A DNA stretch of 45,376 nucleotides from Nitrososphaerota archaeon. GTDB lineage: Archaea > Thermoproteota > Nitrososphaeria > Conexivisphaerales > DTJL01. The stretch covers positions 1 to 45,376 of the forward strand of contig JAJPJS010000012.1 in assembly GCA_021324115.1 (NCBI GenBank), in the 5' to 3' direction. The notes below the pieces were generated by a model. The model was not told where the DNA came from, made no database searches, and saw nothing but the letters and a program-made list of their open reading frames with translations. Both the position numbers and the translations under genes were made by a program. Each line of letters begins with the position of its first letter. Position 1 is the stretch's first letter. Of the stretch, positions 25,784 through 34,505 are shown in pieces.

Positions 25784-27178
25784 CTGAAAGAAGACATTCA
25801 GCTTGGAAGATTAAGGGAAAAAATAACCGAAAGGACGCTGGAGATAATCAGGCTGGCCGGCGAACGCAATGAATTGGCCAGAGAAGCGGGTCGAATAAAG
25901 TCGATGAACTCAATTCCTATCCAGGATGAACGCGTCGAAGCCGCACTGTATGAAGCCGTAGCCATGGAATGTGAGAAGGTTGGCGTTGAAAAGCGGACCG
26001 GTTTCAAAATTCTCAGCAGCCTGTTAGCAGAGTCAAAAAGGGTACAGGGTGGAACTTCGCCGATTCCCCGCGAGACTCCCATGCAATCCTTCGCGAAAGC
26101 AGTGAAGCTGCAGAGTGAAGGCAAGAAAATCATACGTCTTGATGTAGGTGAACCCGACTTCAGACCTCCCGCGAGCGTGGTAAATGCATGTATCGACGCT
26201 CTGAGGAACTTCAAAACCCATTACACACTGACGAGGGGCATTCCAGAACTCGTCGAAGCGCTCAGAAACTATTTGAAATCAAAATGGGGTTTTGATGGCA
26301 CAGAAGACGAAATCATCATTACCACAGGGGGAAGGTTTGCCGTTTATTCCGGATTGGCAAGCGTCCTGAGCGAAGGGGAGAGTGCTATTGTCATAGATCC
26401 GAACTGGCCTGCTTACAAGCAGGCCATAGAATTCATCGGAGCCAGGCCTTTGACTGTCAGAAGCACGCTTGAAGAAAGATGGAATCCGCCTCTTGAGGAC
26501 ATAAAGAATTCAATAAGAGCGGACACCAGAGCCATAGTGATAAGCTACCCCAATAATCCAACCGGAAAGGTTCTGGATCGTGAAACTTTCAGGTCGATAA
26601 TTGAAATAGCGAACGACTATGGATTGACTATAATAAGCGATGAAACGTATGTGGACTACGCATTCAAATCCTGTCCCACTATCCTCAATTCGGATGCGGA
26701 GGACTTCATCTGCATCGGAAGTTTCTCCAAGACGTGGGCAATGACCGGTTTCAGGGTGGGTTATGCCATTTCTTCAAAAAATACAATCGACAAAATGCTC
26801 TCTATGGCTTCCTTGATGCTTACGTCTGCTCCCGAGTTCGTTCAGTATGCAGCTATCGCGGCACTTGGTTGTGACAGGGAAGCAAGGGAAAACTGCATAA
26901 CTATGAAGGAAAGGTCGGAAGCCGTCTGTGATTTGCTCGAAAAGACGCCCAACATCGAGGTCTATCGACCTAATGGGGCAATCTATCTCTTTCCAAGAAT
27001 CAAGAATACGAGAATTGTAGCGGGTGAATTCGCAGAAAGGCTGCTGAGCGAAAAACTCGTCAGTGTAACCCCCGGTATCGCATTTGGAGCCTATCCGGAA
27101 CACTTCAGGATATCTCTGTGTAAGCCAAAAGAAGTCCTGTTTGAAGGAGTTGAACGAATAGGTGAAGCATTACTTTGA
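25784..27178 (+). CDS. Chorismate mutase (AroQ)-aminotransferase fusion
   Basis: Residues 1-90 form an AroQ-type chorismate mutase: LREKI arginine, GERNELA arginine, GRIK lysine, the ERV region and a final SKRVQ match the E. coli active-site order. Residues 105-464 are a class I/II aminotransferase with DVGEPDF, YPNNPTGKVLD, SDETYVDY, the PLP lysine in SFSKTWAMTGFRVGY and the carboxylate-binding RISLC. It could therefore make prephenate and transaminate in the tyrosine branch. No ATG, GTG or TTG precedes the mutase domain: CTG at 25784, six bases after AAGGTG, is the only sensible start. ATG at 25874 would remove the first mutase helix. Confidence 0.9.
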   Translation: MKEDIQLGRLREKITERTLEIIRLAGERNELAREAGRIKSMNSIPIQDERVEAALYEAVAMECEKVGVEKRTGFKILSSLLAESKRVQGGTSPIPRETPMQSFAKAVKLQSEGKKIIRLDVGEPDFRPPASVVNACIDALRNFKTHYTLTRGIPELVEALRNYLKSKWGFDGTEDEIIITTGGRFAVYSGLASVLSEGESAIVIDPNWPAYKQAIEFIGARPLTVRSTLEERWNPPLEDIKNSIRADTRAIVISYPNNPTGKVLDRETFRSIIEIANDYGLTIISDETYVDYAFKSCPTILNSDAEDFICIGSFSKTWAMTGFRVGYAISSKNTIDKMLSMASLMLTSAPEFVQYAAIAALGCDREARENCITMKERSEAVCDLLEKTPNIEVYRPNGAIYLFPRIKNTRIVAGEFAERLLSEKLVSVTPGIAFGAYPEHFRISLCKPKEVLFEGVERIGEALL

Positions 27179-28017
27179 ACATCTCAATAGTCGGAGCAAA
27201 TGGTGCGATGGGTTCCTTCTTCGCAAGGTATTTTGCGTCGAGGGGTCATAATGTTTTAGGGTTTGATATCAAGAGACAAAAAGGGTCAGGCCAAGGCCCT
27301 GTAATGGTTGCTTCGCTCGAACTGGCTGTTCGACAAGCAGACGCCGTCATGCTTGCAACACCAATGACTTCAATGGGGTCGGTGGGAAGGAAAGCTCTAT
27401 TACACATGAAACGAGGGTCTTACTTGATTGAAATTTCTTCGGTCAAGGGAAACCTCTTACCAACTCTCCGCAGATTGTCCAGGGCCAGGGGGGTCGAACT
27501 TCTTTCCATTCACCCTTTGTTCGGACCCGCACAGAATGTAAGTGACAGAATGAAATTGCTTGTCGTGATGACAGGCAAAAATTCAAGAAGTCTGGCACAT
27601 ACCTTTTTTCCTAATGCAGAAATTTATACCACGAGTCCAGCACTTCATGATAGGCTGATGAGCCTCATACTGTCACTTACACATGCAACAAATGCGGCGT
27701 TTGTGTCCGTTGTAAAATCGAATATCAAACCACAAAGACTCAAAAGAATGGCTACGCCATTCTCCTATCTTCAGCTGATACTTGGTCAGGCAATACTTTC
27801 ACAAAGCCCAGAGCTCATGGCCGAGATCCAGGCTGAAAATCGCTACTCAGAAGAAGTGCTGAGATCTATGATTTCGGAGCTGACAAGAATTGCCGACCTC
27901 GTACGGGATAAGAACACGGAAGAACTAACTAGGGCGTTCGCAATCCAGAGACAGGATTCGTCATCAAGGAATGCTATCGACTCCGTATACAGGGCATATC
28001 GCTCGATTGTCAGCTGA
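27175..28017 (+). CDS. tyrA: Prephenate dehydrogenase
   Basis: NAD(P)-dependent oxidative decarboxylation of prephenate (or arogenate). The 280-residue protein has the Rossmann start ISIVGANGAMGSFFARYF, MLATPMTSM, EISSVKG and the diagnostic SIHPLFGPA. It carries no fused mutase or ACT domain; the mutase is supplied by the upstream gene. TTG start overlaps the previous stop (TTGA). It ends the aro operon and overlaps the convergent trpA stop by eight bases. Substrate preference is not readable. Confidence 0.92.
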   Translation: MNISIVGANGAMGSFFARYFASRGHNVLGFDIKRQKGSGQGPVMVASLELAVRQADAVMLATPMTSMGSVGRKALLHMKRGSYLIEISSVKGNLLPTLRRLSRARGVELLSIHPLFGPAQNVSDRMKLLVVMTGKNSRSLAHTFFPNAEIYTTSPALHDRLMSLILSLTHATNAAFVSVVKSNIKPQRLKRMATPFSYLQLILGQAILSQSPELMAEIQAENRYSEEVLRSMISELTRIADLVRDKNTEELTRAFAIQRQDSSSRNAIDSVYRAYRSIVS

Positions 28018-28813
28018 GCCTTGCGGCCTCTTTCAGCGATCCTACGAACTTTTCCACTTCTTCAAACAAGTTCGGAGACTCCTTCAAAGAAGAAACGAAG
28101 TCGACAATTGCGCTGCCCACCACGACCCCATCGGCGCCTGCGTTTATGAATCTCGAGACATGAGAAGGTTTGGAAACCCCGAAACCTACAACAAGCGGAA
28201 CCCTCCCATTAGTCAGCCTCTTGGCTTTGCTCACAAATTCCAAGCTGGCATCCTTGATTTCGGACCTTGCGCCTGTTACACCTACTACAGATACAAGATA
28301 AAGGAAACCATTTGTCAAACCAGCAATCTTCACCAATCTTTGGGAAGGGGTCGTTGGTGCCGCAAGCAAAATGACGTCTACACTCTTTGTACCTGCTTGC
28401 TCCCTAAGCAGATGCACCTCTTCCACTGGAAGGTCTGGTATGATTATGCCATCGATTTGACCTTTGTTCATGGCGTCAAAGAAATTTCGAATCCCCTTGG
28501 AATAAACCAGGTTGTAATAGGTCATGAGTACAATCGGAATATGAAAGTCTCTTTTCAATTTGGTACCCACTCGGATCACATCATCAGGTGTTGTCTTTGA
28601 TTGCAGGGCCCGAACCGAAGCTGCCTGAATCGACCTTCCGTCCGCGATCGGGTCAGAAAATGGAATCCCCAGCTCAATTATATCGGCACCTCCCGATATG
28701 GCTGCTTTGGCCAGTTTGTATGAGGCGTCGATATTCGGGTCACCACCCATCATATATGCAATTAGAACACCAGAATCCCCCCTAGACCTGAACACCTTTG
28801 AGATATCGCTCAA
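28010..28813 (-). CDS. trpA: Tryptophan synthase alpha subunit
   Basis: Cleaves indole-3-glycerol phosphate to indole. The 267-residue TIM barrel has [21 protein letters not shown] (catalytic Glu and the FSDP loop), the Asp in [23 protein letters not shown] and GFGVSKPSH phosphate-binding segments. TTG start overlaps the trpB stop. It is last in the trpEGDCFBA operon. Confidence 0.96.
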   Translation of the reverse strand: MSDISKVFRSRGDSGVLIAYMMGGDPNIDASYKLAKAAISGGADIIELGIPFSDPIADGRSIQAASVRALQSKTTPDDVIRVGTKLKRDFHIPIVLMTYYNLVYSKGIRNFFDAMNKGQIDGIIIPDLPVEEVHLLREQAGTKSVDVILLAAPTTPSQRLVKIAGLTNGFLYLVSVVGVTGARSEIKDASLEFVSKAKRLTNGRVPLVVGFGVSKPSHVSRFINAGADGVVVGSAIVDFVSSLKESPNLFEEVEKFVGSLKEAARLS

Positions 28814-29979
28814 ATGTGTGAACCTTCCCTTTCGGCGACTACCTCCACGTCTTTGTCGCCTCTTCCAGACAGAGTCACTACAATCACCTTATCCTTGCCC
28901 ATCTTCCTGGCTACCTTCAATGCATATGCGATAGCATGTGCAGATTCGAGTGCCGGCAGTATTCCTTCCAATCTCGACAGCCTGTGGAATGCATCCAGCG
29001 CTTCAGAATCTGAAACCGTTACGTACGTCGCTCTTCCGGACTCCTTAAGAAAAGCATGTTCCGGACCCACGCCGGGATAATCCAATCCCGCAGATATGCT
29101 ATGTGTACTTGCGACCTGTCCGTCTTCGTCCTGAAGAAGGTAACTCAGCATCCCGTGCAATACGCCTTCCTTGCCAAATGAAAGTGATGCTGCATTGGCG
29201 TCTGCTCCGGTTCCTCCAGCCTCGACGCCAACCAACCTCACATCTCTATCTTTAACGAAAGGATAGAACGAACCGATGGAATTACTTCCTCCGCCGACAC
29301 ATGCGAAAACACAATCGGGATAACGTCCCTCACTTTCCAGCATCTGTTTCTTGATCTCCTTTCCTATGACACTCTGAAAATCTCTTACCATGGTGGGATA
29401 TGGATGCGGACCCACGGCGGAACCGATGAGATAGTATGTTGTGGAAAGGTTTGTCACCCAATCACGAAGCGCCTCATTGATTGCATCTTTGAGTGTCTTC
29501 GACCCCGATGAAACTGGAAGCACATTCGCGCCAAGCAGCTTCATTCTGTAAACGTTGAGTTTCTGACGCTCCATATCCTCGGTACCCATGTATACCTCAG
29601 ATTTCAGTCCGAGTACAGCACACGCCATGGCGGTGGCGACCCCATGCTGTCCTGCACCTGTTTCAGCTATTACCCTTGGTTTCCTCATCCTCTTTGCAAG
29701 TAGAGCCTGACCAAGTGTGTTGTTGATTTTATGCGCCCCGCCATGCAGGAGGTCTTCTCTTTTCAGATATATCTTGGCCCCTCCGGCATACTTGGTAAGA
29801 TTGGACGCAAAGTATAACGGTGTGGGTCTCCCGGCATATTTCCCGAGCAGCGATTCTAGTTCGACACGGAAATCCCTATCCTTCTTTGCCTCCAGGTATC
29901 CACGCTCCAGCTGTTCGAGCGCTGGCATAAGGGTCTCGGGTACGTATTGACCGCCGAATCTGCCGAACCTTCCCTTCAT
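28810..29979 (-). CDS. trpB: Tryptophan synthase beta subunit (trpB1 type)
   Basis: PLP enzyme joining indole and serine. The 389-residue product has [18 protein letters not shown], the PLP lysine in [40 protein letters not shown] and the C-terminal LSGRGDKDV. It is adjacent to trpA with TTGA coupling, as expected for the interacting alpha-beta complex, unlike the second beta gene at 34.5 kb. ATG start, six bases after trpF. Confidence 0.97.
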   Translation of the reverse strand: MKGRFGRFGGQYVPETLMPALEQLERGYLEAKKDRDFRVELESLLGKYAGRPTPLYFASNLTKYAGGAKIYLKREDLLHGGAHKINNTLGQALLAKRMRKPRVIAETGAGQHGVATAMACAVLGLKSEVYMGTEDMERQKLNVYRMKLLGANVLPVSSGSKTLKDAINEALRDWVTNLSTTYYLIGSAVGPHPYPTMVRDFQSVIGKEIKKQMLESEGRYPDCVFACVGGGSNSIGSFYPFVKDRDVRLVGVEAGGTGADANAASLSFGKEGVLHGMLSYLLQDEDGQVASTHSISAGLDYPGVGPEHAFLKESGRATYVTVSDSEALDAFHRLSRLEGILPALESAHAIAYALKVARKMGKDKVIVVTLSGRGDKDVEVVAEREGSHI

Positions 29980-29985
29980 ACTGTA

Positions 29986-30624
29986 TCACATCACCCCGTC
30001 GGATTCCTTTGCCCTTTTAACGAACTCTTTCATGAGTAGGGGGTCCTTTATTCCAGGTGACCGCTCCAAACGTGATGAGGCATCGACTCCGTATGGGCGG
30101 ACTATTTTCACAGCATCTACAACATTGTCTGGCCCAACTCCGCCTGCCAGAATAAGGGGCTTTGGCGAGATCTCATCTTTTATCTTCGAACAAAGATCGA
30201 AATCCTGGGCTACACCTGTGCCTCCCCTCAAACCTGACCTGTAAGAGTCTACGACGAGACCATCGTATCCACTGACCGCCTTTCCTGCACTGACCCTTTC
30301 GTGTCCAACTATGTACGGCCTAAGTACATCCACGTTCAATGTTTCCCTAATGGGGACCGGGTCCGAACAATCGTACAATTGCAAAGTATCGATTTGCAGC
30401 TTGCTTATCACATTGAGGTTATGTTTCAGAAAGGTTTCCGTGGTGACCAATACTGCTGATACAAACGGGGGGACGGATGTGCTAAGGTCGGTGACCCTTT
30501 CCAGTGAGATATTTCTAGGAGATTCGGGAAACCCGGCTATAAAGCCAACCGCGTCGACACCAGCCTCAACTGCTGCCCGCAGGTCAACCTGTCGTGTTAT
30601 CCCACATATTTTTACTCTCACCAT
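29986..30624 (-). CDS. trpF: Phosphoribosylanthranilate isomerase
   Basis: Amadori rearrangement in tryptophan synthesis. The 212-residue TIM barrel begins VKICGITRQVDLRAAVEAG with the catalytic cysteine, has VDAVGFI, VDTLQLYD and PLILAGGVGPDNV, and ends with GVDASSRLERSPGIKD containing the conserved VDxSS motif. ATG at 30624, two bases after the trpC stop. Confidence 0.94.
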   Translation of the reverse strand: MVRVKICGITRQVDLRAAVEAGVDAVGFIAGFPESPRNISLERVTDLSTSVPPFVSAVLVTTETFLKHNLNVISKLQIDTLQLYDCSDPVPIRETLNVDVLRPYIVGHERVSAGKAVSGYDGLVVDSYRSGLRGGTGVAQDFDLCSKIKDEISPKPLILAGGVGPDNVVDAVKIVRPYGVDASSRLERSPGIKDPLLMKEFVKRAKESDGVM

Positions 30625-30626
30625 AT

Positions 30627-31409
30627 CTATTCCCCCTTTAGCTCCCTAAGCTTCGCAAGGGGATCATCGGCTTTCATCAGGGTAGATCCTACAAGAAATG
30701 CATCAATACCCAATTTTGAAAACCTTTCAATCTCTGACCTATCTTTGAATCCACTTTCACTCACAACCGGTTTGTCTGGTTTACCAATCGCTAGCAGTTT
30801 TTCCGTGGTTGCCAGCGAAGTCTCCAACGTCATGAGGTTTCTATTGTTTATGCCAATCAAGTCAGCATCAGTCTTGGCCGCTCGTATGTACTCCTCTTCG
30901 TCGTGAACTTCGAGAAGCACTTCAAGTCCTAACGAATGTGAATATGAAATCAAATCGGTCAGGGGGGAGTTGGCCAAGCCCGATTGGAACACGCCCATTA
31001 TAAGTAGAACCGCATCTGCACCAAGTCGACGACCCGCTTCGACCTGGATCCGGTCTATGATGATATCTTTCATCAGTACTGGAATCTTCACACGACTCTT
31101 GACCTCAGCAAGAGAATTCAAATTTCCACCAAAATGTTTTGGCTCTGTAATAACGGAAATTGCAGATGCACCTCCGCACTCGTATCTAATCGCAACATCT
31201 TCGGCTGGTCCGGCGCTTCTCAATCGACCTTCCGCCGGTGAGATGAACTTCACTTCTGCGATTATTGGTGTGGTATCACGTTTGATGGCCTCGAGCAGAC
31301 TTGTGTGGTGGAAATTAAGAGATTTTTTAACTGAATAATAACCTTGGGCAATAGACGTCTTGGCTGATTCCGTCAGGACAGAAAGGAAGTTACGTTGTGT
31401 TTTCTGCAA
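30627..31409 (-). CDS. trpC: Indole-3-glycerol phosphate synthase
   Basis: Ring-closing decarboxylation. The 260-residue protein has PIIAEVKFISPAEGRLR with the catalytic lysine, the substrate KDII in VLMKDIIIDRIQV, ADAVLLIMGVF, IGINNRNLMTLETS and VVSESGFKDRSEI. TTG at 31409 overlaps the trpD end by 20 bases in another frame. Confidence 0.95.
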   Translation of the reverse strand: MQKTQRNFLSVLTESAKTSIAQGYYSVKKSLNFHHTSLLEAIKRDTTPIIAEVKFISPAEGRLRSAGPAEDVAIRYECGGASAISVITEPKHFGGNLNSLAEVKSRVKIPVLMKDIIIDRIQVEAGRRLGADAVLLIMGVFQSGLANSPLTDLISYSHSLGLEVLLEVHDEEEYIRAAKTDADLIGINNRNLMTLETSLATTEKLLAIGKPDKPVVSESGFKDRSEIERFSKLGIDAFLVGSTLMKADDPLAKLRELKGE

Positions 31410-32445
31410 CCTGTTTCACCCCTACCGAATCCCTTTGCGCGAAACTTACCAATGCTTGGAGTTTCTTCAATGCTTCACCTGTTTCGATTGACAGATTGGC
31501 AAGTTCGCATCCTTCCTTGAAGTCATCCACCAACCCAGAAACCACTAGTGCACCAGCAGCGTTGACTACGACCATATCATGCGCAAGGCCATGAGCGCCG
31601 CCACTCAATATCTTCATGGTCAAGGTCGCACTTTCTTCTACATTCGAGATCCTTATCGGAGGTTCTGTGTAAAGTCTTACACCCATTTCTTCTGGGGTGT
31701 ATTCGAACGTCTCTATCTTTCCATTCTTCAGCCAAGACAGCACAGTTTTTCCCCTGACAGATATTTCGTCCACACCTTCAGAACCATGTACAACTATCGC
31801 CTCATCCAAACCGGAGATCTTCAGAACCTCCGCCATCACCGGCACGAGAGATTCAGAGTATACCCCCATCAGCTGTCCACGTATCGGCACAGGATTCAGT
31901 AAGGGACCCATCAGGTTGAATACTGTCCTTATCCCGAGTTCCTTTCTGATGCCAGCAACCTTTTTCAATGCAGGATGGAAAGCGGGAGCAAAGAGAAACC
32001 CGATACCTATCTCTTCCAATGACTTCTGCACCGAATCGGGAGAGGCATTCAGGTTCAGGCCGAGTTTTTCAAGCAGATCAGCACTTCCGCACCGGCTACT
32101 CACCGACCTGTTACCATGCTTTGCAACCTTTGCACCCGCCCCTGCAGCAACAATTGCAGCCAAGGTGCTCACATTGAATGTTCCGGACATGTCGCCTCCT
32201 GTGCCGCATGTGTCTATTATTCGACCGGAAATTTTGGGGAACAATCTGACGCTGAACTGCCTGAGTGCCTTGGCAAAAGAGGCCATTTCGGCCGGTGTTT
32301 CCCCCTTCATCTTCAATCCTAACAAAAGTGCACCAATCTGAGCTGCGGAGGCCCTTCCGTCGACGATCTCCTGGACGGATTCAGATATCAAATCAGAATC
32401 TAGGTCTGAACGGTCTGCCACTTTCTTAATCGCAAGTTCTATCAT
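31390..32445 (-). CDS. trpD: Anthranilate phosphoribosyltransferase
   Basis: Transfers phosphoribose to anthranilate. At 351 residues it is full length with IIDTCGTGGDMSGTFNVSTLAA (split: CGTGGD and FNVST are the PRPP motifs), AKHGNRSVSSRCGSADLLE and the GLNLN and RTVFNLMGPLLNP regions. ATG at 32445 follows GGAGGATA, which doubles as the end of trpG. Confidence 0.95.
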   Translation of the reverse strand: MIELAIKKVADRSDLDSDLISESVQEIVDGRASAAQIGALLLGLKMKGETPAEMASFAKALRQFSVRLFPKISGRIIDTCGTGGDMSGTFNVSTLAAIVAAGAGAKVAKHGNRSVSSRCGSADLLEKLGLNLNASPDSVQKSLEEIGIGFLFAPAFHPALKKVAGIRKELGIRTVFNLMGPLLNPVPIRGQLMGVYSESLVPVMAEVLKISGLDEAIVVHGSEGVDEISVRGKTVLSWLKNGKIETFEYTPEEMGVRLYTEPPIRISNVEESATLTMKILSGGAHGLAHDMVVVNAAGALVVSGLVDDFKEGCELANLSIETGEALKKLQALVSFAQRDSVGVKQVAENTT

Positions 32446-32447
32446 AA

Positions 32448-33035
32448 CTATCCTCCGACCTGCCGAAGAAAATTGTGGAGAATCTTGACCCCTTCCTTGG
32501 TCATTATCGATTCTGGGTGGAATTGGATCCCTTCGATCGGGTACGAAGCATGTCGGATTCCCATTATCTCCCCATCATCAAGGGAGAGCGCAGTAACCTT
32601 CAGAAAGCTGGGCAGGCTGTTTTTATCTATCACTAAGGAATGGTATCTTGTAGCAACTAAGGGATTCTCCACTCCACTGAGTACGCCCTTTCCGTCGTGG
32701 ATGATCCTGCTCGTCTTTCCATGCATCAAAACACCAGCACGAACTATTCTGGCACCGAAGGTGCAACCTATTCCCTGATTTCCAAGGCAGATTCCAAGCG
32801 TAGGAATAGTTGGCCCGAACTCCGATATCACAGTTCCGCAGATGCCAAAGGACCTGGCTTCCTCTGGATTTCCCGGACCGGGAGAAATGATTATTCTATC
32901 AGGAGCCAATTTCCTTATCTCTTCAACAGTTATTTCATCATTTCTCCTAACTATGGGGTCTGCACCAAGGGAGCCTACGTGCTGCGCTATGTTGTAAACA
33001 AAAGAATCATAATTATCGAGAATAAGCACCTTCAT
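32448..33035 (-). CDS. trpG: Anthranilate synthase glutamine amidotransferase subunit
   Basis: Supplies ammonia to TrpE. The 195-residue class I amidotransferase has DNYDSFVYNIAQ, SPGPGNPEEA, the nucleophile in LGICLGNQGIG, and the His-Glu pair in IQFHPESIMT. The usual GHQ after the cysteine is GNQ. ATG overlaps the trpE stop (ATGA), consistent with equal production of the complex. Confidence 0.95.
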   Translation of the reverse strand: MKVLILDNYDSFVYNIAQHVGSLGADPIVRRNDEITVEEIRKLAPDRIIISPGPGNPEEARSFGICGTVISEFGPTIPTLGICLGNQGIGCTFGARIVRAGVLMHGKTSRIIHDGKGVLSGVENPLVATRYHSLVIDKNSLPSFLKVTALSLDDGEIMGIRHASYPIEGIQFHPESIMTKEGVKILHNFLRQVGG

Positions 33036-34429
33036 CTATTTCCTGCCTCCGCCTGTCTGGCCGATTTCAGCAGTGCCGCGGCCTTGGCCTCGGTTTCATT
33101 CCATTCCCGGTCTGCTTGTGAGTCTGCCACTATACCGGCGCCGGCTTGCACCGAGCATCTCTCGCCATTCGCAAGCAGAGTTCTGATCGCAATCGCAAAA
33201 TCTGCATTTCCATTGAATGAGAAATATCCCACCGCCCCAGCGTACACCTCACGGTTGTCAGGTTCAAGCTCATCTATGATCTCCATCGCTCTGACCTTTG
33301 GTGCGCCGGACACCGTGCCTGCGGGAAAGACAGCCCCGATCACATCATAACTGTCTAGGCCTCTTCTCAGAACCCCGGTTACATGAGATACTATATGCTG
33401 GACATGACTGAACTGATGAACCGATGCGAAACTGGGAACTGCTACCGTTCCATACGTCGACACTTTGCCGATATCGTTTCTGGCAAGATCCACAAGCATT
33501 GTATGCTCTGCCATTTCCTTAGGGTCGCCAAGAAGATCTCTTTTCAGAATTTCATTCCTTTCTGGGTCTTTTAGTTTTGGTCTTGTTCCAGCTATGGGAA
33601 AGGTTTCAACACGTCCTTCATCAACACGAACCAGCATCTCGGGGCTGGAACCGACCACTCTTCTCCTTCCGAATTTCAGGAAATACATGTAAGGCGAGGG
33701 GTTTATCCGGCTCAGCTCGGAATAAAACCGAACCAGATCACCTTCGTAGTCAAATTCGAATCTCTTCGAAAGAACCACCTGGAATACGTCGCCAGCAAGT
33801 ATGTAGTCTTTGGCCCTCTCAACCATGTCGCCAAATCTTGCCTTGGTCACGGACCTTTGTGGCTTGGAGAAACGTACGGCTCCCTTGACCGCATCCAGTT
33901 TCAAAATCCTGATGAGTTCGTTATATCGGCTCTTACCCAGGTGCCAGTAAAACTTCAGCCCCCTTTTGTGATCAAATACTACACCATCAAGATAAACACC
34001 AAACTCCATCGTTGGGAAGCCGGAGTGGGGCTTCTTGCCGGAGGATAGTTTTTCCCAGTACCTTACGCTGTCATACCCTATGTATCCTACAGCCCCGCCA
34101 CCGAATCTGAACGGGCTGGCGAACATATTGGATTGTACAATCTTCTTAATTATATGAAGAGGGTCGGGGGCATATATTTCATCAACGGTATCTTTTTCCA
34201 GATCTTGCACCAAGACCCTGCTTGCATTGGCTTCGATCTTCATCGCAGGATCATAACCGATGAAAGAATAATCCGCCAGTCTTTCTATGCCGGTCGAAGA
34301 TTCAAGGAGGAAGGCATTCTCGCACTGCTCCTGAACCTTGATGAACAACTCTTGCGGGGTATCTGTTATGTCTAGCCTCTGAACCTTCAGATTCGATGCC
34401 ATTACTGTGCGCTCGGGTAGTACCTTCAA
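33032..34429 (-). CDS. trpE: Anthranilate synthase component I
   Basis: Makes anthranilate from chorismate. The 465-residue product contains FLLESSTGIERLADYSFIG; LLES is the tryptophan-binding feedback motif, so allosteric inhibition is likely. Catalytic blocks include SPYMYFLKFG, GSSPEMLVRVDEG, PIAGTRPR-like PIAGTRPKLKDPE, DLARNDIGKV, VFPAGTVSGAPK and QAGAGIVADS. TTG at 34429 is chosen because GGAGG lies seven bases before it; the frame opens further to 34474 but that part contains the presumed TATA box. ATG at 34402 is another candidate. Confidence 0.95.
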   Translation of the reverse strand: MKVLPERTVMASNLKVQRLDITDTPQELFIKVQEQCENAFLLESSTGIERLADYSFIGYDPAMKIEANASRVLVQDLEKDTVDEIYAPDPLHIIKKIVQSNMFASPFRFGGGAVGYIGYDSVRYWEKLSSGKKPHSGFPTMEFGVYLDGVVFDHKRGLKFYWHLGKSRYNELIRILKLDAVKGAVRFSKPQRSVTKARFGDMVERAKDYILAGDVFQVVLSKRFEFDYEGDLVRFYSELSRINPSPYMYFLKFGRRRVVGSSPEMLVRVDEGRVETFPIAGTRPKLKDPERNEILKRDLLGDPKEMAEHTMLVDLARNDIGKVSTYGTVAVPSFASVHQFSHVQHIVSHVTGVLRRGLDSYDVIGAVFPAGTVSGAPKVRAMEIIDELEPDNREVYAGAVGYFSFNGNADFAIAIRTLLANGERCSVQAGAGIVADSQADREWNETEAKAAALLKSARQAEAGNR

Positions 34430-34448
34430 GTACCGCCCTCCATCTGAT

Positions 34449-34505
34449 GCATATTTATAACCGTTTACGTACATTATTATACATCAAAGTACAGAATGTT
34501 TATAA
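34449..34505. promoter_or_regulatory. trpE/trpB2 divergent promoter with 10-bp phased repeats
   Basis: Three related sites, CGTACA (34468), TATACA (34478) and AGTACA (34488), recur at exact 10-base steps, one helical turn. They resemble TGTACA, the TRP box bound by TrpY in Methanothermobacter. The stretch ATACATCAAAGTACA (34479-34493) matches 13 of 15 bases with the aro promoter. TTATAAATATGC at 34449-34460 (minus) is a TATA box for trpE; TTATTATA at 34474-34481 could serve trpB2. No trpY-like gene is in the window. Confidence 0.5.

Noticed and set aside
31697-32341. 214-codon plus-strand frame opposite trpD
   Set aside because: Antisense shadow of a certain gene with Pro/Ser/Ala-rich composition and no domain.
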